The notes under the pieces were generated by a model. It had not been told where the DNA came from. It searched no databases and saw nothing but the letters and a program-made list of their open reading frames with translations. Below, piece by piece: positions 9,966-19,394 of a stretch of DNA of 64,000 bases. The stretch lies in assembly GCA_958296045.1 (NCBI GenBank), contig CATQHT010000003.1:2057246-2121245 (forward strand), given 5' to 3'. Position numbers and translations under genes: made by a program. This stretch comes from Rhodothermales bacterium. Lineage in GTDB: Bacteria > Bacteroidota > Rhodothermia > Rhodothermales > Bin80. The stretch's first letter is position 1, and every line of letters starts with the position of its first letter.

Positions 9966-10588
9966 ATCGCGGTAGCCCCAGGGTTTCCCCTGGGGCCCCG
10001 CACAGATCCGTGCGTGCGCGGTGACGCACACGGCTCCTCCCGCAGGTCGCGCTGTCGCGCATGACGTTAGGAAGTGGGGATACCCACCTCCAGCCGTAAG
10101 CGGTACACTTGCGCCCCGACTGTGGCTCTGAGTCCACAGCCATTTGGACAGATTCACAAAATCCGACCCAGAGTCCGGCATGAATCCAGCTTTCCGCTTT
10201 CCCCTTGGGTGCGACCCTTGGCTCCACCGGCTCCGCCCCGTGGTCATCCACGCGTTGTTCGCTGGCTTCGTAGCTACTATGGTCACATCTGACTTCTCTC
10301 CACCGTACATCCTCCGATCAGCATTTAGCCTACGCTTTGGCGACCCTCCCCGAAGGGATGGGTAATGGAGAGACCTCCCAGGTCCCGATGCAGTACGTAC
10401 GTGCGTGCCTGGGTTCTTGGACACCGCGGGACCCTCCTCCGCCTCACCATTAACGGCGAAGAAGGTGTTGCCTTCGACCAAGCAGAAAGCCTCGGCATCC
10501 CGGACTATAACATTTTCGGTGCTCATTAGCCCTGCCCACCCGCACCTCTACCGACGCTTCGCTGGCACCCTCGCGGGTACCAACGCAC
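9966..10588 (-). mobile_element. Group II intron remnant with deleted reverse transcriptase
   Basis: Read on the minus strand, 10036-10005 folds as a domain V hairpin starting GAGCCGTGTGCG and closing with CGCACGCACGGATC. It is followed by a domain VI-like GC hairpin and CTACCGCGAT at the 3' end (9966). A GTGCG 5'-end motif lies at 10588-10584. Just inside are the segments MYGGEKSDVTIVATKPANN and, in another frame, AEPVEPRVAPKGKAE, both typical of the first residues of bacterial group II intron maturases/RTs. The rest of the ~400-residue RT is missing, so the intron has lost its ORF by internal deletion. It is antisense to, and immediately upstream of, the cmr operon. The boundaries are my reading of consensus ends. 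Confidence 0.7.
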
Positions 10589-10599
10589 GGCTCGAGGAG

Positions 10600-13185
10600 A
10601 TGCGTGGATGGTTAATCCTTCACATCGGGAGACTTTCACTCCCTGTACTGGCACCAGTTAGCCTGGCGCACCTGCTTCTAGTTTACCTGCATGATCCGAT
10701 AGATAAAGCCTTGGACATCAGGGGGCACGAGCGGCGCGCAGCCCGATACGCGACTGCTGCGCTTGGCCGCTCGGTAAGCCTTAACGAAATGAAAAGAGCT
10801 GCGCGCACGGCAGATTCCAGAGCCGCTGTTGCTGAACGTATTCCGATGCCTACAGCAGGGTTCCGAGGCGAGCGCGCCATTAGCCCGGAAGGGGGTGTAT
10901 TACAGATCAGGCATCCCTTAAGCGGAGACCCTATGGAGCTTCGTTGCCAGCCTTTGAACGAGGAGTACGTAGAACGAACCATCGCCACGATTGTGGACGG
11001 ATTGGGCTCGCCTCGAAAGCGATTCCTGGCACTTTGGCGGCTATTGCCTGATCGCCTTGACTCATGGATCTCACGTCTGCCGGCTGATACGCGCATACCA
11101 GATCACACGGTGATCCATCATACTGACATCACGGCAGCAATTGCGGCAAGCCTTCAGCATAGCACATCAGGCGGCGCGATTCTCTCTTTTGTTTTGGGTC
11201 CGGTTCAGAGTTTTATAGACGCAGCGCGCTCGGTGCGTGACCTGTGGACAGGCAGTGCGATTCTCTCATGGCTGTCCTTCCAGGCAATGCAACCTATATT
11301 GGACGCCTTGGGACCCACGGCATTCATCTATCCGTCGCTCAGAGGTAATCCGCTGCTGGACCTTTGGCTGCGGAATGAAGTGCATCTGAGCGGCATTCCT
11401 CACCCAGAGGCTGCTGTTCGTATGAGTCCGTCACTCCCACACCGATTCGTAGCACTGGTCCCTTGGGGCAATAACGGAAGAATTGCGAGCGAGTTGTCTT
11501 CAAAGTGCAGGTCAGCATTTCGGGCGGCTTGGGAGCGTGTCACGGCGAAGGTACATGGCGAACTTGCTCCGATCCTGAACGGATTAGCAAAGGGATGGAG
11601 CCGGGACTGGGAAGGACAGAATGGTGACTTTTTCGACGTAGTCGTCAGCGTGGTTCCGGCGAACAGGATGGATGACACCAAATTGGCGCACTTGCTGGGC
11701 GGCAAGTCATTTAAGCATGTTTGGAATGATGCAGCGGCAATCCGAGCGCTGGATGCAGCCATGCCAGCCGCCGACAAGCCTCGCTATGCTCAGCGCTCAG
11801 CAGGGCGCTGGCAGGCTCAGCTCGAATACTCGGCGCGTGTAATGGAAGCCAACCGGCAGGTTCGACATGTTCCGTCATCAGGACCAGCGACGGAAGATGC
11901 AGGGGCCGTACCGGCTAAGTGCAGCCTTTTTGGGTCGTGGGAGCAGATGGGACCGGCCAAATGGCGACCGTCGATTGGATTTTGGGAAGCCGCAGCGAAC
12001 GCCTTGAACGTTAAGGGGGTACGGCTGAAATCAGGCGAGCGTTTTTGTGCTATTGCGCTTGCGAAGCGCTTTGCAGGTCCAGCGTTTCTTGCGAGTAAGC
12101 TGGATCTTGCTCCTAGTGAGCTGCGCTTTCCAGATACGGCTACGGTGGCGGCGGCGGAGTGGCTCCAGAGTACAGAAATTGATGTAGAGGCGATTCGCTC
12201 CCGGCACGGATATTGGAGCGGGCAGTGGCTGCATGACCATGACGAGCAAATGCCATCCGAGACACGTGACGAGGTTGTGCACGCGACCACGCGGTGGGGA
12301 AAGGTACCTTCTTACTATGCGGTCCTAAAGATGGACGGCGACGACATTGGAAGCTGGCTCCGCGGAGACCGCTCACCGATGCTCCGAAGCGTGCTGCACC
12401 CTAAGATGGTAGGTTACTTCGAAGCATTGGATTCGAAGCCGGTGTCGGAGGCGCTAAGAGCAAAGCGCCCAGTAGGCCCTGCATTGCATGCATCCATAAG
12501 TGCAGCGCTGGGAAAGTTCGCCTCGCGCGATGCTCCAAAGATTGTTCGGCGCAACCACGGCACGATAATTTACTGTGGTGGCGATGATCTCCTAGCACTA
12601 TTGCCTGCGAAGTGTGCCGTGCGGTGTGCTCAACAGTTGCGTACGGCGTTTCGCGACGGACCGAGTGGTATGGGATCCACGGCTACCATCTCCGCTGGTA
12701 TTGCGTACGTACACTACAAGGAGGATCTCAGACTGGCGCTTCAAGCTGCACGAAACGCCGAGAAATTCGCCAAAGACCAGGGAAAGGATCGGCTGTATCA
12801 GACCTTCATGCGACGTTCGGGTGAGCACACGGGTGGAGCACTGTCATGGCGACTCGTTGACTGGTTCAGTGAGCTGGTTCAGTGTTTTTCCGGCGGTGCG
12901 AGCAGCCGATGGGTTTTCCGCATTGCTGCCCAAGTGCCGATTCTTGCGGAAGCCGATTTGCCCGCACTCGCAATCAGAGCGCAGATCATTCGCATCTGTA
13001 ATCGAATTGAAGACGAGCAGTGGCATGATCTTGCAAAATCAGACACGCCTGGTGAGTTCATAGCCCGCATGTGGGAGCGTTTCCTGGCCGTGCGCGGCGA
13101 TTCTAGTGCAGCGGGGCCGAATTCACTCTATGAATTTATAGGGCTGTGCGGTGGCGCTGCATTTGTCGCTAGGGGACAGGATTGA
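10600..13185 (+). CDS. cmr2: Type III-B CRISPR Cas10 (Cmr2)
   Basis: Large subunit of the Cmr complex, about 861 residues from the ATG at 10600. The open frame extends further left, but only into intron sequence. The N-terminal HD-domain motif YLHDPIDKALDIRGHE (H31-D32) is intact. Two palm domains follow: LKMDGDDIGSW near residue 578, and CGGDDLLALLPA with GGDD near residue 660, the cyclic-oligoadenylate synthase signature. A DNase HD site and an active cyclase site are both present, so target-RNA binding should trigger second-messenger production. First gene of a tightly packed operon; its stop overlaps cmr3. The close intron boundary may have replaced the original promoter. Confidence 0.93.
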   Translation: MRGWLILHIGRLSLPVLAPVSLAHLLLVYLHDPIDKALDIRGHERRAARYATAALGRSVSLNEMKRAARTADSRAAVAERIPMPTAGFRGERAISPEGGVLQIRHPLSGDPMELRCQPLNEEYVERTIATIVDGLGSPRKRFLALWRLLPDRLDSWISRLPADTRIPDHTVIHHTDITAAIAASLQHSTSGGAILSFVLGPVQSFIDAARSVRDLWTGSAILSWLSFQAMQPILDALGPTAFIYPSLRGNPLLDLWLRNEVHLSGIPHPEAAVRMSPSLPHRFVALVPWGNNGRIASELSSKCRSAFRAAWERVTAKVHGELAPILNGLAKGWSRDWEGQNGDFFDVVVSVVPANRMDDTKLAHLLGGKSFKHVWNDAAAIRALDAAMPAADKPRYAQRSAGRWQAQLEYSARVMEANRQVRHVPSSGPATEDAGAVPAKCSLFGSWEQMGPAKWRPSIGFWEAAANALNVKGVRLKSGERFCAIALAKRFAGPAFLASKLDLAPSELRFPDTATVAAAEWLQSTEIDVEAIRSRHGYWSGQWLHDHDEQMPSETRDEVVHATTRWGKVPSYYAVLKMDGDDIGSWLRGDRSPMLRSVLHPKMVGYFEALDSKPVSEALRAKRPVGPALHASISAALGKFASRDAPKIVRRNHGTIIYCGGDDLLALLPAKCAVRCAQQLRTAFRDGPSGMGSTATISAGIAYVHYKEDLRLALQAARNAEKFAKDQGKDRLYQTFMRRSGEHTGGALSWRLVDWFSELVQCFSGGASSRWVFRIAAQVPILAEADLPALAIRAQIIRICNRIEDEQWHDLAKSDTPGEFIARMWERFLAVRGDSSAAGPNSLYEFIGLCGGAAFVARGQD

Positions 13186-14249
13186 CTAAACGCTCCATGA
13201 CCCAATTGCTGCGATTAGACCCTATTGATAGCTTGTTTTTCCGGGGCGGCCGCCCCTTTGGACCTGCGACCCGGGCTGTTTCGGGCCTCCCCAAGCCGCA
13301 AACAGTTGCTGGAGCGCTCCGCACGTCAATGCTGCGAGCGGCTGGCATTGATCTGGCACTGATCGGGTCACGCATCAGGTCTGGGCTGTCGTTTGGAGAA
13401 GCCGCAGAGGCATGTGGTGACGTTGGGGCCGCCATCGGCAGTGTCCGATTCAGAGGGCCGTGGTTGGGGCACGACGGGTCCCTGATGTATCCTGTACCTG
13501 CAACGCTGAGGCGTGAGGAGGAAGGCGGGCCTATTGTTCGGCTTGATCCGTTACGCGACATGCTGCCGGGGTGGCAACCCAGGCAATCGGGCATGAAACC
13601 TCTCTGGTCAAAGTACCGGCAACGACTAAAGCGCATTCCAGGCTGTATCACGGAATGCGGCATGGTTCGGTACCGTGCAGGCAGCACGCCACGCAGCGAT
13701 GACATCGTGCCAGCTGATAAGCTGTATGGATTTGATGATCGGACTGGGATAGGTCTGGATTCTGACCGTGGCGTGGCAGCGGACGGCATGATCTACGCGG
13801 TACGTCACCTGGTGCTATGTCCCGGGGTGAACTTGTTTGTTGAGGTAAGCGGGTCGGCGGATGCGCTCCTGCTGTTTCCAGAGGAAGGTACGCTGTTACC
13901 TCTGGGTGGTGAAGGGCGGCGGGTGGTGGCGTACCCGGTGATGCGTAAATCCAATGCTGATAACCTGACTCCTCAAGTAGGAATGGATGGCCAGCTGATT
14001 ATATTTACGACACCGGCATTGTTGAATGGATGGTGTCCAGACAGCCTGAAGCCGATCGCTGCAGCCGTGCCAGGGTACGAAGCCGTTTCAGGGTGGGATC
14101 TTGCACGCGGAGGACCAAAACCCAACCGATTTGCAGTTTGCGCGGGTACGGTTTTCTTCGTGGAATCAGTTCCGGGGACCTCGGCGCTGTCCCGCGATTC
14201 CGAGCTGGGCTGGGGGAGCTATCTGGCGGGTTACTGGAGATATACTTGA
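13182..14249 (+). CDS. cmr3: Type III-B CRISPR RAMP protein Cmr3
   Basis: A 355-residue RAMP (Cas5-like) subunit. The N-terminal LLRLDPIDSLFFRGGRPF and KPQTVAGALRTSML are typical of Cmr3, which binds the 5' repeat-derived handle of the crRNA and contacts Cmr2. The start is taken as the TTG at 13182, which overlaps the cmr2 stop as TTGA and follows a purine-rich stretch. The ATG at 13197 is an alternative and would remove five residues. C-terminal glycine-rich segments (LGWGSYLAGYW) match the family end. Confidence 0.88.
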   Translation: MTKRSMTQLLRLDPIDSLFFRGGRPFGPATRAVSGLPKPQTVAGALRTSMLRAAGIDLALIGSRIRSGLSFGEAAEACGDVGAAIGSVRFRGPWLGHDGSLMYPVPATLRREEEGGPIVRLDPLRDMLPGWQPRQSGMKPLWSKYRQRLKRIPGCITECGMVRYRAGSTPRSDDIVPADKLYGFDDRTGIGLDSDRGVAADGMIYAVRHLVLCPGVNLFVEVSGSADALLLFPEEGTLLPLGGEGRRVVAYPVMRKSNADNLTPQVGMDGQLIIFTTPALLNGWCPDSLKPIAAAVPGYEAVSGWDLARGGPKPNRFAVCAGTVFFVESVPGTSALSRDSELGWGSYLAGYWRYT

Positions 14250-14288
14250 ACCATTGGCTGTGCCCCCACGCAGCGAAACACGACAGAT

Positions 14289-15188
14289 ATGGCTAAGAAC
14301 GCGTTACTCTATATTCACTGCCTCACCGGCCTTCACCCGGGCAGTGGCACCGCGCTGGGTGTTGTTGATCTCCCAGTTAAGCGGGAGCGCCACACGGAGT
14401 GGCCGACAGTTCCTGGCTCGTCACTCAAGGGTGTGCTCAGAGCTGCCTGCGCGTCTGAACGTGGAAGGCACGATGAAAGGGTCCTGGCAGCCTTTGGTCC
14501 AGAACCTGGCGCCGCAAGTGATCATGCTGGAGCGCTGGCGCTAGCTGATGCGCGCCTGCTGGCATTCCCTGTGCGCTCGCTGCGGGGGATTTTTGCTTGG
14601 ACGACCTGCCCAGCGGCACTGGAGCGTCTTAACAGAGATCTGGGACTAATTGGAGTGACGGATTTTCCTGAGATTCCGACCGTAGTCTCCAACAGGTTGG
14701 TCTGCGCAGCGAACAGCCCGTTGCTGACTAATGAACATGCGGTGTTAGAAGAGTTCGAATTCGCCCGCGAGAAAGACCGCGGTGCGGGAGCAAGGGTGGC
14801 TGCGTGGCTTGCCTCTCGCGTGACTACGGACCCGCACATGCAGGAGCGCTTTCAGTCTCACTTGGCTATACTAAGCGATGATGATTTTACTCACTTCGCC
14901 CGCCATACTACGGACATTGTTGCCCGCATCGGTCTTGACTATGAGCGCAAGACCGTGCGCAAGGGGGCACTCTTTTATGAAGAGTATTTGCCAGCGGAGA
15001 CGCTGTTCTACAGTCTGGTTATGGGGGTGCGAAGTCGTCGAAGCAGTGTCCGCATGAGTGCAGCGGGTATCCTCGGATGGTTTGGTGACGCCATGCCGAG
15101 ACATGTGCAAATTGGCGGTGGCGAAAGTATCGGTAAAGGGCTTTGCGCACTACAACTTGTAAGCGATAACAGGGGGGTAGTGTCATGA
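14289..15188 (+). CDS. cmr4: Type III-B CRISPR backbone RAMP Cmr4
   Basis: A 299-residue Cas7-like backbone subunit that polymerises along the crRNA and cuts the bound target RNA at 6-nt intervals. LTGLHPGSGTALGVVDLPVK contains the loop Asp (in VVDLP) known as the cleavage residue of this family. WPTVPGSSLKGVLRA and the late QIGGGESIGKGLC are the RAMP glycine-rich motifs. Its stop overlaps the cmr5 start (ATGA at 15185). The gap from cmr3 is only about 40 bases. Confidence 0.92.
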   Translation: MAKNALLYIHCLTGLHPGSGTALGVVDLPVKRERHTEWPTVPGSSLKGVLRAACASERGRHDERVLAAFGPEPGAASDHAGALALADARLLAFPVRSLRGIFAWTTCPAALERLNRDLGLIGVTDFPEIPTVVSNRLVCAANSPLLTNEHAVLEEFEFAREKDRGAGARVAAWLASRVTTDPHMQERFQSHLAILSDDDFTHFARHTTDIVARIGLDYERKTVRKGALFYEEYLPAETLFYSLVMGVRSRRSSVRMSAAGILGWFGDAMPRHVQIGGGESIGKGLCALQLVSDNRGVVS

Positions 15189-15592
15189 CCCAGACCTTAA
15201 GCCAAAGGCGGGCGCGCCATGCGTGGCAGGCCGTACAGAAGGCCAGTGCGGCGCTGAACGAGTCAGAATGGGAGGATTACCAGCGTCAGTCAAAGCGATT
15301 GTCGGTGAGAATCATGACGTCTGGACTAGGACATGCCATTGCCTACATGAATGCGAAATCTGGAATGGTAAATGACCGTCTTGGAGCGGGCATGGCGGAC
15401 TGGTTACTGGTAAAACGGCCAACCACGAAGCGTACTCGCCGGGATAAGGTTTGTGGCAAGATTTTGTGTGATGAGATCTGCCACCGCGACGCGAATTTCT
15501 TGCGGTTCGCCACCAATGAAGCCTTGCAGTACCTCCAGTGGCTCGTTCGTTTTGCGGAGGCAGAAATACGGGACAAAAACAAGAGTCAGTAG
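15185..15592 (+). CDS. cmr5: Type III-B CRISPR small subunit Cmr5
   Basis: A 135-residue, mostly helical small subunit. The opening QTLSQRRARHAWQAVQ and the short GLGHAIAYMNAKSG are typical of Cmr5, which forms the minor filament stabilising the target-bound complex. Translationally coupled to cmr4 by an ATGA overlap, and followed five bases later by the fused Cmr6-Cmr1 gene. Confidence 0.88.
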   Translation: MTQTLSQRRARHAWQAVQKASAALNESEWEDYQRQSKRLSVRIMTSGLGHAIAYMNAKSGMVNDRLGAGMADWLLVKRPTTKRTRRDKVCGKILCDEICHRDANFLRFATNEALQYLQWLVRFAEAEIRDKNKSQ

Positions 15593-15597
15593 CTGCG

Positions 15598-17844
15598 ATG
15601 GATCGCACAGGGTCAGCGTCAAACCGTATAGGTGTGCCTAGACTGGTTCTTCCGCATCAGACGATCGAGGCGGTCGGAGCTGTGGAGATTGCAGATCGCC
15701 ATGCCGGGCTGCAGCTTGATAAGTTGTCTTGGGGAGCTGATCAACAAGAGCAAGGTGCCGCGCTGGACCATGTAACCAGTTGCTGCGGTGACGTTACACT
15801 ACTATCGGCGCTGCGAGCAAGGCGAGATGCCACGCTTCGCGACTTGGGTGCGAGGCGCATGCAGGGCAAAGCGCAGGGCCCACTCACATTACACTTGGCG
15901 CGTTCAGGTGCTTTGGAGAATGCCGGTATTGCGCTTCATCCGCTCTACGGATTTGTTTGGCTCCCTGGCTCTGGACTCAAGGGAATGACGCGAGCCTGGG
16001 CAGAGACCATTTGGGCACCAGCCCAGCCTGATGTACGCGATGCATGGGACAAGATCTATGCAGTGTTTGGAACGGGTCCAAGGGCTGGGAAAAAGGACGC
16101 ATGGATACCTAAGGATATCGGGCAACCGGTGGAAGGCGTGGGGCACGTGGTTTTTCACGATGCCTGGCCGGTTCAATGGCCGAAGCTCGCACGAGACATT
16201 GTAAACAACCACCATAGCAAGTACTACGGAGGCGAATGTGGCCCAGGCGACTGGGAAGCTCCGAATCTCGTGAGCTTTCTGGTGGTGGTTGCAGGCACAG
16301 AGTTCGACTTTGCGGTCTCCAATCGTGGGACTGGCGATCCGGGATTAGCTGATTTGGCTATACAGTGGATGTCAGCAGCGCTGTTGCATACAGGTACAGG
16401 GGCGAAGACCGCAGCTGGTTACGGGCGTATAAGAATTGTTGACCCGGCGCCGGCGAGCCCACCCGTGCTCCGTCGCCTAGCTCGATCCGAGCATGTGCTT
16501 GAGCTGGTTTCTCCTGCCTTTCTGGCAGGCGCGGAGCAAGGACAGGCAGACTGTGACCTGCGCCCGGCGACACTGCGCGGCCTGCTTCGATGGTGGTGGC
16601 GCACTATGCATGCAGCGCACCTTTCGCCTGAAGACCTCCTTACGCTGGAATCGTTCCTCTGGGGCGATACGGACATGGGCAGCCGCATCTCAATTGCTCT
16701 CACGAAAAAAAGCTCGAGCGGTGTCGCAATGCGGTACGATAAGCAAGAGATTGCAAAGCAATCTCTTGCTCAGTCTACAAAGAATCGTCCGAGGCAAGTC
16801 ACGCAGGGGCTCTATTATACCTCCTACGGAATGGGCGAGCGTAATAGTCGAAGTTGGAGGTATTACCGGTGCCCGGGAGACAGCTGGACTCTTACGATAA
16901 CGGCGGTCGAGGCAAGGAAGACAGCGCTAGGCGGCAAGACTGTAACGGCTAAGATGCTGCTCAGGCAGGCGCAAGCTGCACTGTGGTTGCTCACAATGTA
17001 CGGTGGTGCCGGCTCCAAGGCTCGCAAGGGCTTTGGCTCATTTGCCGACGTAGAGGTTACGGGTATCGCGGCTATAGCAGACTGCATCCGTATCGGAAAA
17101 GAGTTTCGCGAGTCCTTCGGCCCTTCGCGGAAAGGGCGGAGCCAGACACCGGCACTGGAGAATCGCATTGGACCGGTTGCGGTACCTACCGACTGGACAG
17201 CTGACACCTTTTGGCATGCCCTTGGTTGTATCGGTGCGGTGTACCAGAGGTACGTAAAGTCGCTTCGAAGCCGGAAGGAACGTATGGCGGTGGGACTGCC
17301 GCGCACGTACGGTGAAGGTAAGCAGCGGCAGCCCATCATTAGTCCTGACGGATGGAAGCGTCACGCATCTCCTGCTCACTGGAGTCTGGCGCGAAACAAT
17401 GGGAAGCTTGTTGTTCGATTGATGGCATTTCCCGCCGAGGGTTTGCCAAACAAGGAAACAAGCACGCTTGTCATGCAGGAGTTAGTAAAGCAAGCAGATA
17501 AGGGCCTGCAGGCCGAGTCTAAACGCAAGCCCAAACGCCCGCTGGCACATCAACCTCCTCAGGAAAGGCAAACACGGCTGGTATCCGGTACTAAGGTAGA
17601 TGCAGTCCTGCTGAAGGAACAGACGAGACGGGGTGGTTGGAAAGCCAGGACGGATTCGAGGCTTACCGGACCCATCGTTGATTCTCCCCGAGTGCCCGGA
17701 GGGATGAAGGCCGGCGATAGGATTGAGCTCTACATTCTCAGCACGAATCCAAGGGCTCCCAGTTTTCAGTATAAGCGTACTTCGAAGAAGCGTCCTAATG
17801 GACCGAGGTCCAAGAGGGGCAAATCCAACAACAGGCGGAGATGA
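15598..17844 (+). CDS. Fused Cmr6-Cmr1 RAMP protein
   Basis: A 748-residue protein with two RAMP units in one chain. Residues about 60-275 match Cmr6: FVWLPGSGLKGMTRAWAE near 126, HVVFHDAWP, and HTGTGAKTAAGYGRIRI near 265. Residues about 295-540 match Cmr1: VLELVSPAFLAGAEQG, LRPATLRGLLRWWWRTM, and YGGAGSKARKGFGSF near 468. The last ~90 residues resemble a basic nucleic-acid-binding tail (KEQTRRGGWKARTDSRLTGP, then GDRIELYIL) ending in a Lys/Arg-rich stretch. In most Cmr loci these are two genes; here no separate cmr1 or cmr6 exists. Both cap the 3' end of the crRNA in the complex, so fusion would fix their 1:1 contact. The start is the ATG at 15598, since the upstream frame only reads through cmr5. 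Confidence 0.87.
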   Translation: MDRTGSASNRIGVPRLVLPHQTIEAVGAVEIADRHAGLQLDKLSWGADQQEQGAALDHVTSCCGDVTLLSALRARRDATLRDLGARRMQGKAQGPLTLHLARSGALENAGIALHPLYGFVWLPGSGLKGMTRAWAETIWAPAQPDVRDAWDKIYAVFGTGPRAGKKDAWIPKDIGQPVEGVGHVVFHDAWPVQWPKLARDIVNNHHSKYYGGECGPGDWEAPNLVSFLVVVAGTEFDFAVSNRGTGDPGLADLAIQWMSAALLHTGTGAKTAAGYGRIRIVDPAPASPPVLRRLARSEHVLELVSPAFLAGAEQGQADCDLRPATLRGLLRWWWRTMHAAHLSPEDLLTLESFLWGDTDMGSRISIALTKKSSSGVAMRYDKQEIAKQSLAQSTKNRPRQVTQGLYYTSYGMGERNSRSWRYYRCPGDSWTLTITAVEARKTALGGKTVTAKMLLRQAQAALWLLTMYGGAGSKARKGFGSFADVEVTGIAAIADCIRIGKEFRESFGPSRKGRSQTPALENRIGPVAVPTDWTADTFWHALGCIGAVYQRYVKSLRSRKERMAVGLPRTYGEGKQRQPIISPDGWKRHASPAHWSLARNNGKLVVRLMAFPAEGLPNKETSTLVMQELVKQADKGLQAESKRKPKRPLAHQPPQERQTRLVSGTKVDAVLLKEQTRRGGWKARTDSRLTGPIVDSPRVPGGMKAGDRIELYILSTNPRAPSFQYKRTSKKRPNGPRSKRGKSNNRRR

Positions 17845-19073
17845 TGATGAAAACAGGTAAAGTTCTGGTGCTCACCGTAGGTACCGGTGACATTGATAGG
17901 CTAAAAGAAACGCTGCTGACGCCACTGGCCAAGTCCATCGGCGACGGCGAGTGGGACTGTGCAGTACTGCTGCCTTCGATGATTACCGCAGAATACGCTG
18001 AAGCGCTTAAAGCACAGATTCGAGGCCTGCCCGTTCAGACCAAGCCCCTACCGCAGCCCGGACTGGAGGACGATGCAGATGCGTGTTTTGGACACTTTGA
18101 TAAGGAATTGGCCAAACTGCTTGATGAAGGATACGGCCCGTCAGCAATTACAGTGGATTTTACTCGTGGTACGAAGGCTATGAGTGCGGCGTTGGTGCTT
18201 GCCGCGGCGGGGCGGGGAATTCCTCACCTTCGGTATGTGACAGGAGTGAGGGATCGTCGAGGCATGGTTAAGCCGGGCTTAGAGACGATCTCGGGACTGC
18301 TTGCAACGCGCGCGATCGCTCGAAGGCAACTCAGCTTGGCGGGTAACTTATACGAGAAAGGCGACTATGCGGCAGTGTTGGAGGTCTTGAACGGTGCGCT
18401 TGACGAATGGCCGGCTGAATACAGAGAAGACGTGCAGACTCGTCGCCATTGCGCCCGGTTTCGCGGTGCTTGGGATCGACTCAACTACTGCGAAGCTGCG
18501 AAGCTACTCGAGGAAATTCAGTTACCCGAATCACTGTCTGAAGCTGTAGAGTGGGTCAAAAAGCTGTCCCGAAAACCAAAAAGGAGCAACCACGAGGCGA
18601 TGTCTCGTTGGCTAACATTGGTCGCTTGGGATGTGCTCAACAACGGTCGCCAGCGCCTGCGTGAGCACCACTACGAAGACGCATTAATTAGGGGTTACCG
18701 TGTGCTTGAGCTCATCGGGCAGCTTAGCCTGTTTGCATACGGCTTGGACAGTGCTTGCCTGGATGAGACTGATGAGGGAGTCCAAAGACTCAAAAAGAAG
18801 CTTCGGAAAGGGGGCAGTAGGGAGCTTGGAATAGACGGAAAAGGCCGCCTAAACGCTGGTAGGGAACAAGTGGCAAGATTGCTTAAGCTAAAGGGAGATC
18901 CAGTGGGGAAGAAACTGCTTGCGCTTGCGGAGGGGAGTAAGGTGGTCAGAGGCCGGAACATTAGCATACTGAATCATGGGTTTGAAGCGCAGGCACCCTC
19001 TGAGGATGCTCTGGTAACGTTTTTTAACGACCTTGAGTCGCTTCTTGGGACGTATGAACCCAGGCTAAGTTAG
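17841..19073 (+). CDS. CARF-HEPN CRISPR ancillary protein (Cas02710 family)
   Basis: A 410-residue protein of the TIGR02710/Cas02710 type. The N-terminal CARF Rossmann domain has VLVLTVGTGDID and VDFTRGTKAMSAALVLAA, the loops that bind cyclic oligoadenylate. The C-terminal helical HEPN domain ends with RGRNISILNHGF, an R-x6-H ribonuclease motif near residue 372. Known relatives are RNases switched on by the messenger made by Cas10. It overlaps the preceding RAMP gene at ATGA, so it is produced with the complex. Three consecutive ATG codons occur at the start; the first is used here. Confidence 0.85.
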   Translation: MMMKTGKVLVLTVGTGDIDRLKETLLTPLAKSIGDGEWDCAVLLPSMITAEYAEALKAQIRGLPVQTKPLPQPGLEDDADACFGHFDKELAKLLDEGYGPSAITVDFTRGTKAMSAALVLAAAGRGIPHLRYVTGVRDRRGMVKPGLETISGLLATRAIARRQLSLAGNLYEKGDYAAVLEVLNGALDEWPAEYREDVQTRRHCARFRGAWDRLNYCEAAKLLEEIQLPESLSEAVEWVKKLSRKPKRSNHEAMSRWLTLVAWDVLNNGRQRLREHHYEDALIRGYRVLELIGQLSLFAYGLDSACLDETDEGVQRLKKKLRKGGSRELGIDGKGRLNAGREQVARLLKLKGDPVGKKLLALAEGSKVVRGRNISILNHGFEAQAPSEDALVTFFNDLESLLGTYEPRLS

Positions 19074-19394
19074 TCGGGGCTGGGAAAGGCATATGGGCCA
19101 TGTACACGGAGGATTTCGAGGAGTGCCAACAGTATAAGTTACAGAAGGCGGGTCAGCTGCTCGTAAGCGGGCAGGTTCTCTTGTTGTAGCGCGGGAGGAG
19201 GATCCAGATGGGCAGGGCCCGCAGCTGGGGCGCCAGGCGGCTGTTGCTGGGTAGCCGTCCCGTAGACTGCGTTTAATGCGATCCATGCACGCAACGTGGA
19301 ACCAAGCGCTAATTTCCGCCTGAATAATGCAATCGCCTGGCCTCAGTGATACGTGATTTGCATAGTTGCACAAAGCGCCTATATGTTATGATAC
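19074..19394. other. Gene-free segment with possible coding remnant
   Basis: No intact gene. On the minus strand about 19340-19140 reads as LRAWIALNAVYGTATQQQ followed by a stop, faintly like the core of a HEPN-type protein, but too short to name. Confidence 0.3.

Noticed and set aside
19140-19340. HEPN-like remnant (AWIALNAVYG) on the minus strand
   Set aside because: A single short motif without the R-x4-6-H pair; too weak to call.
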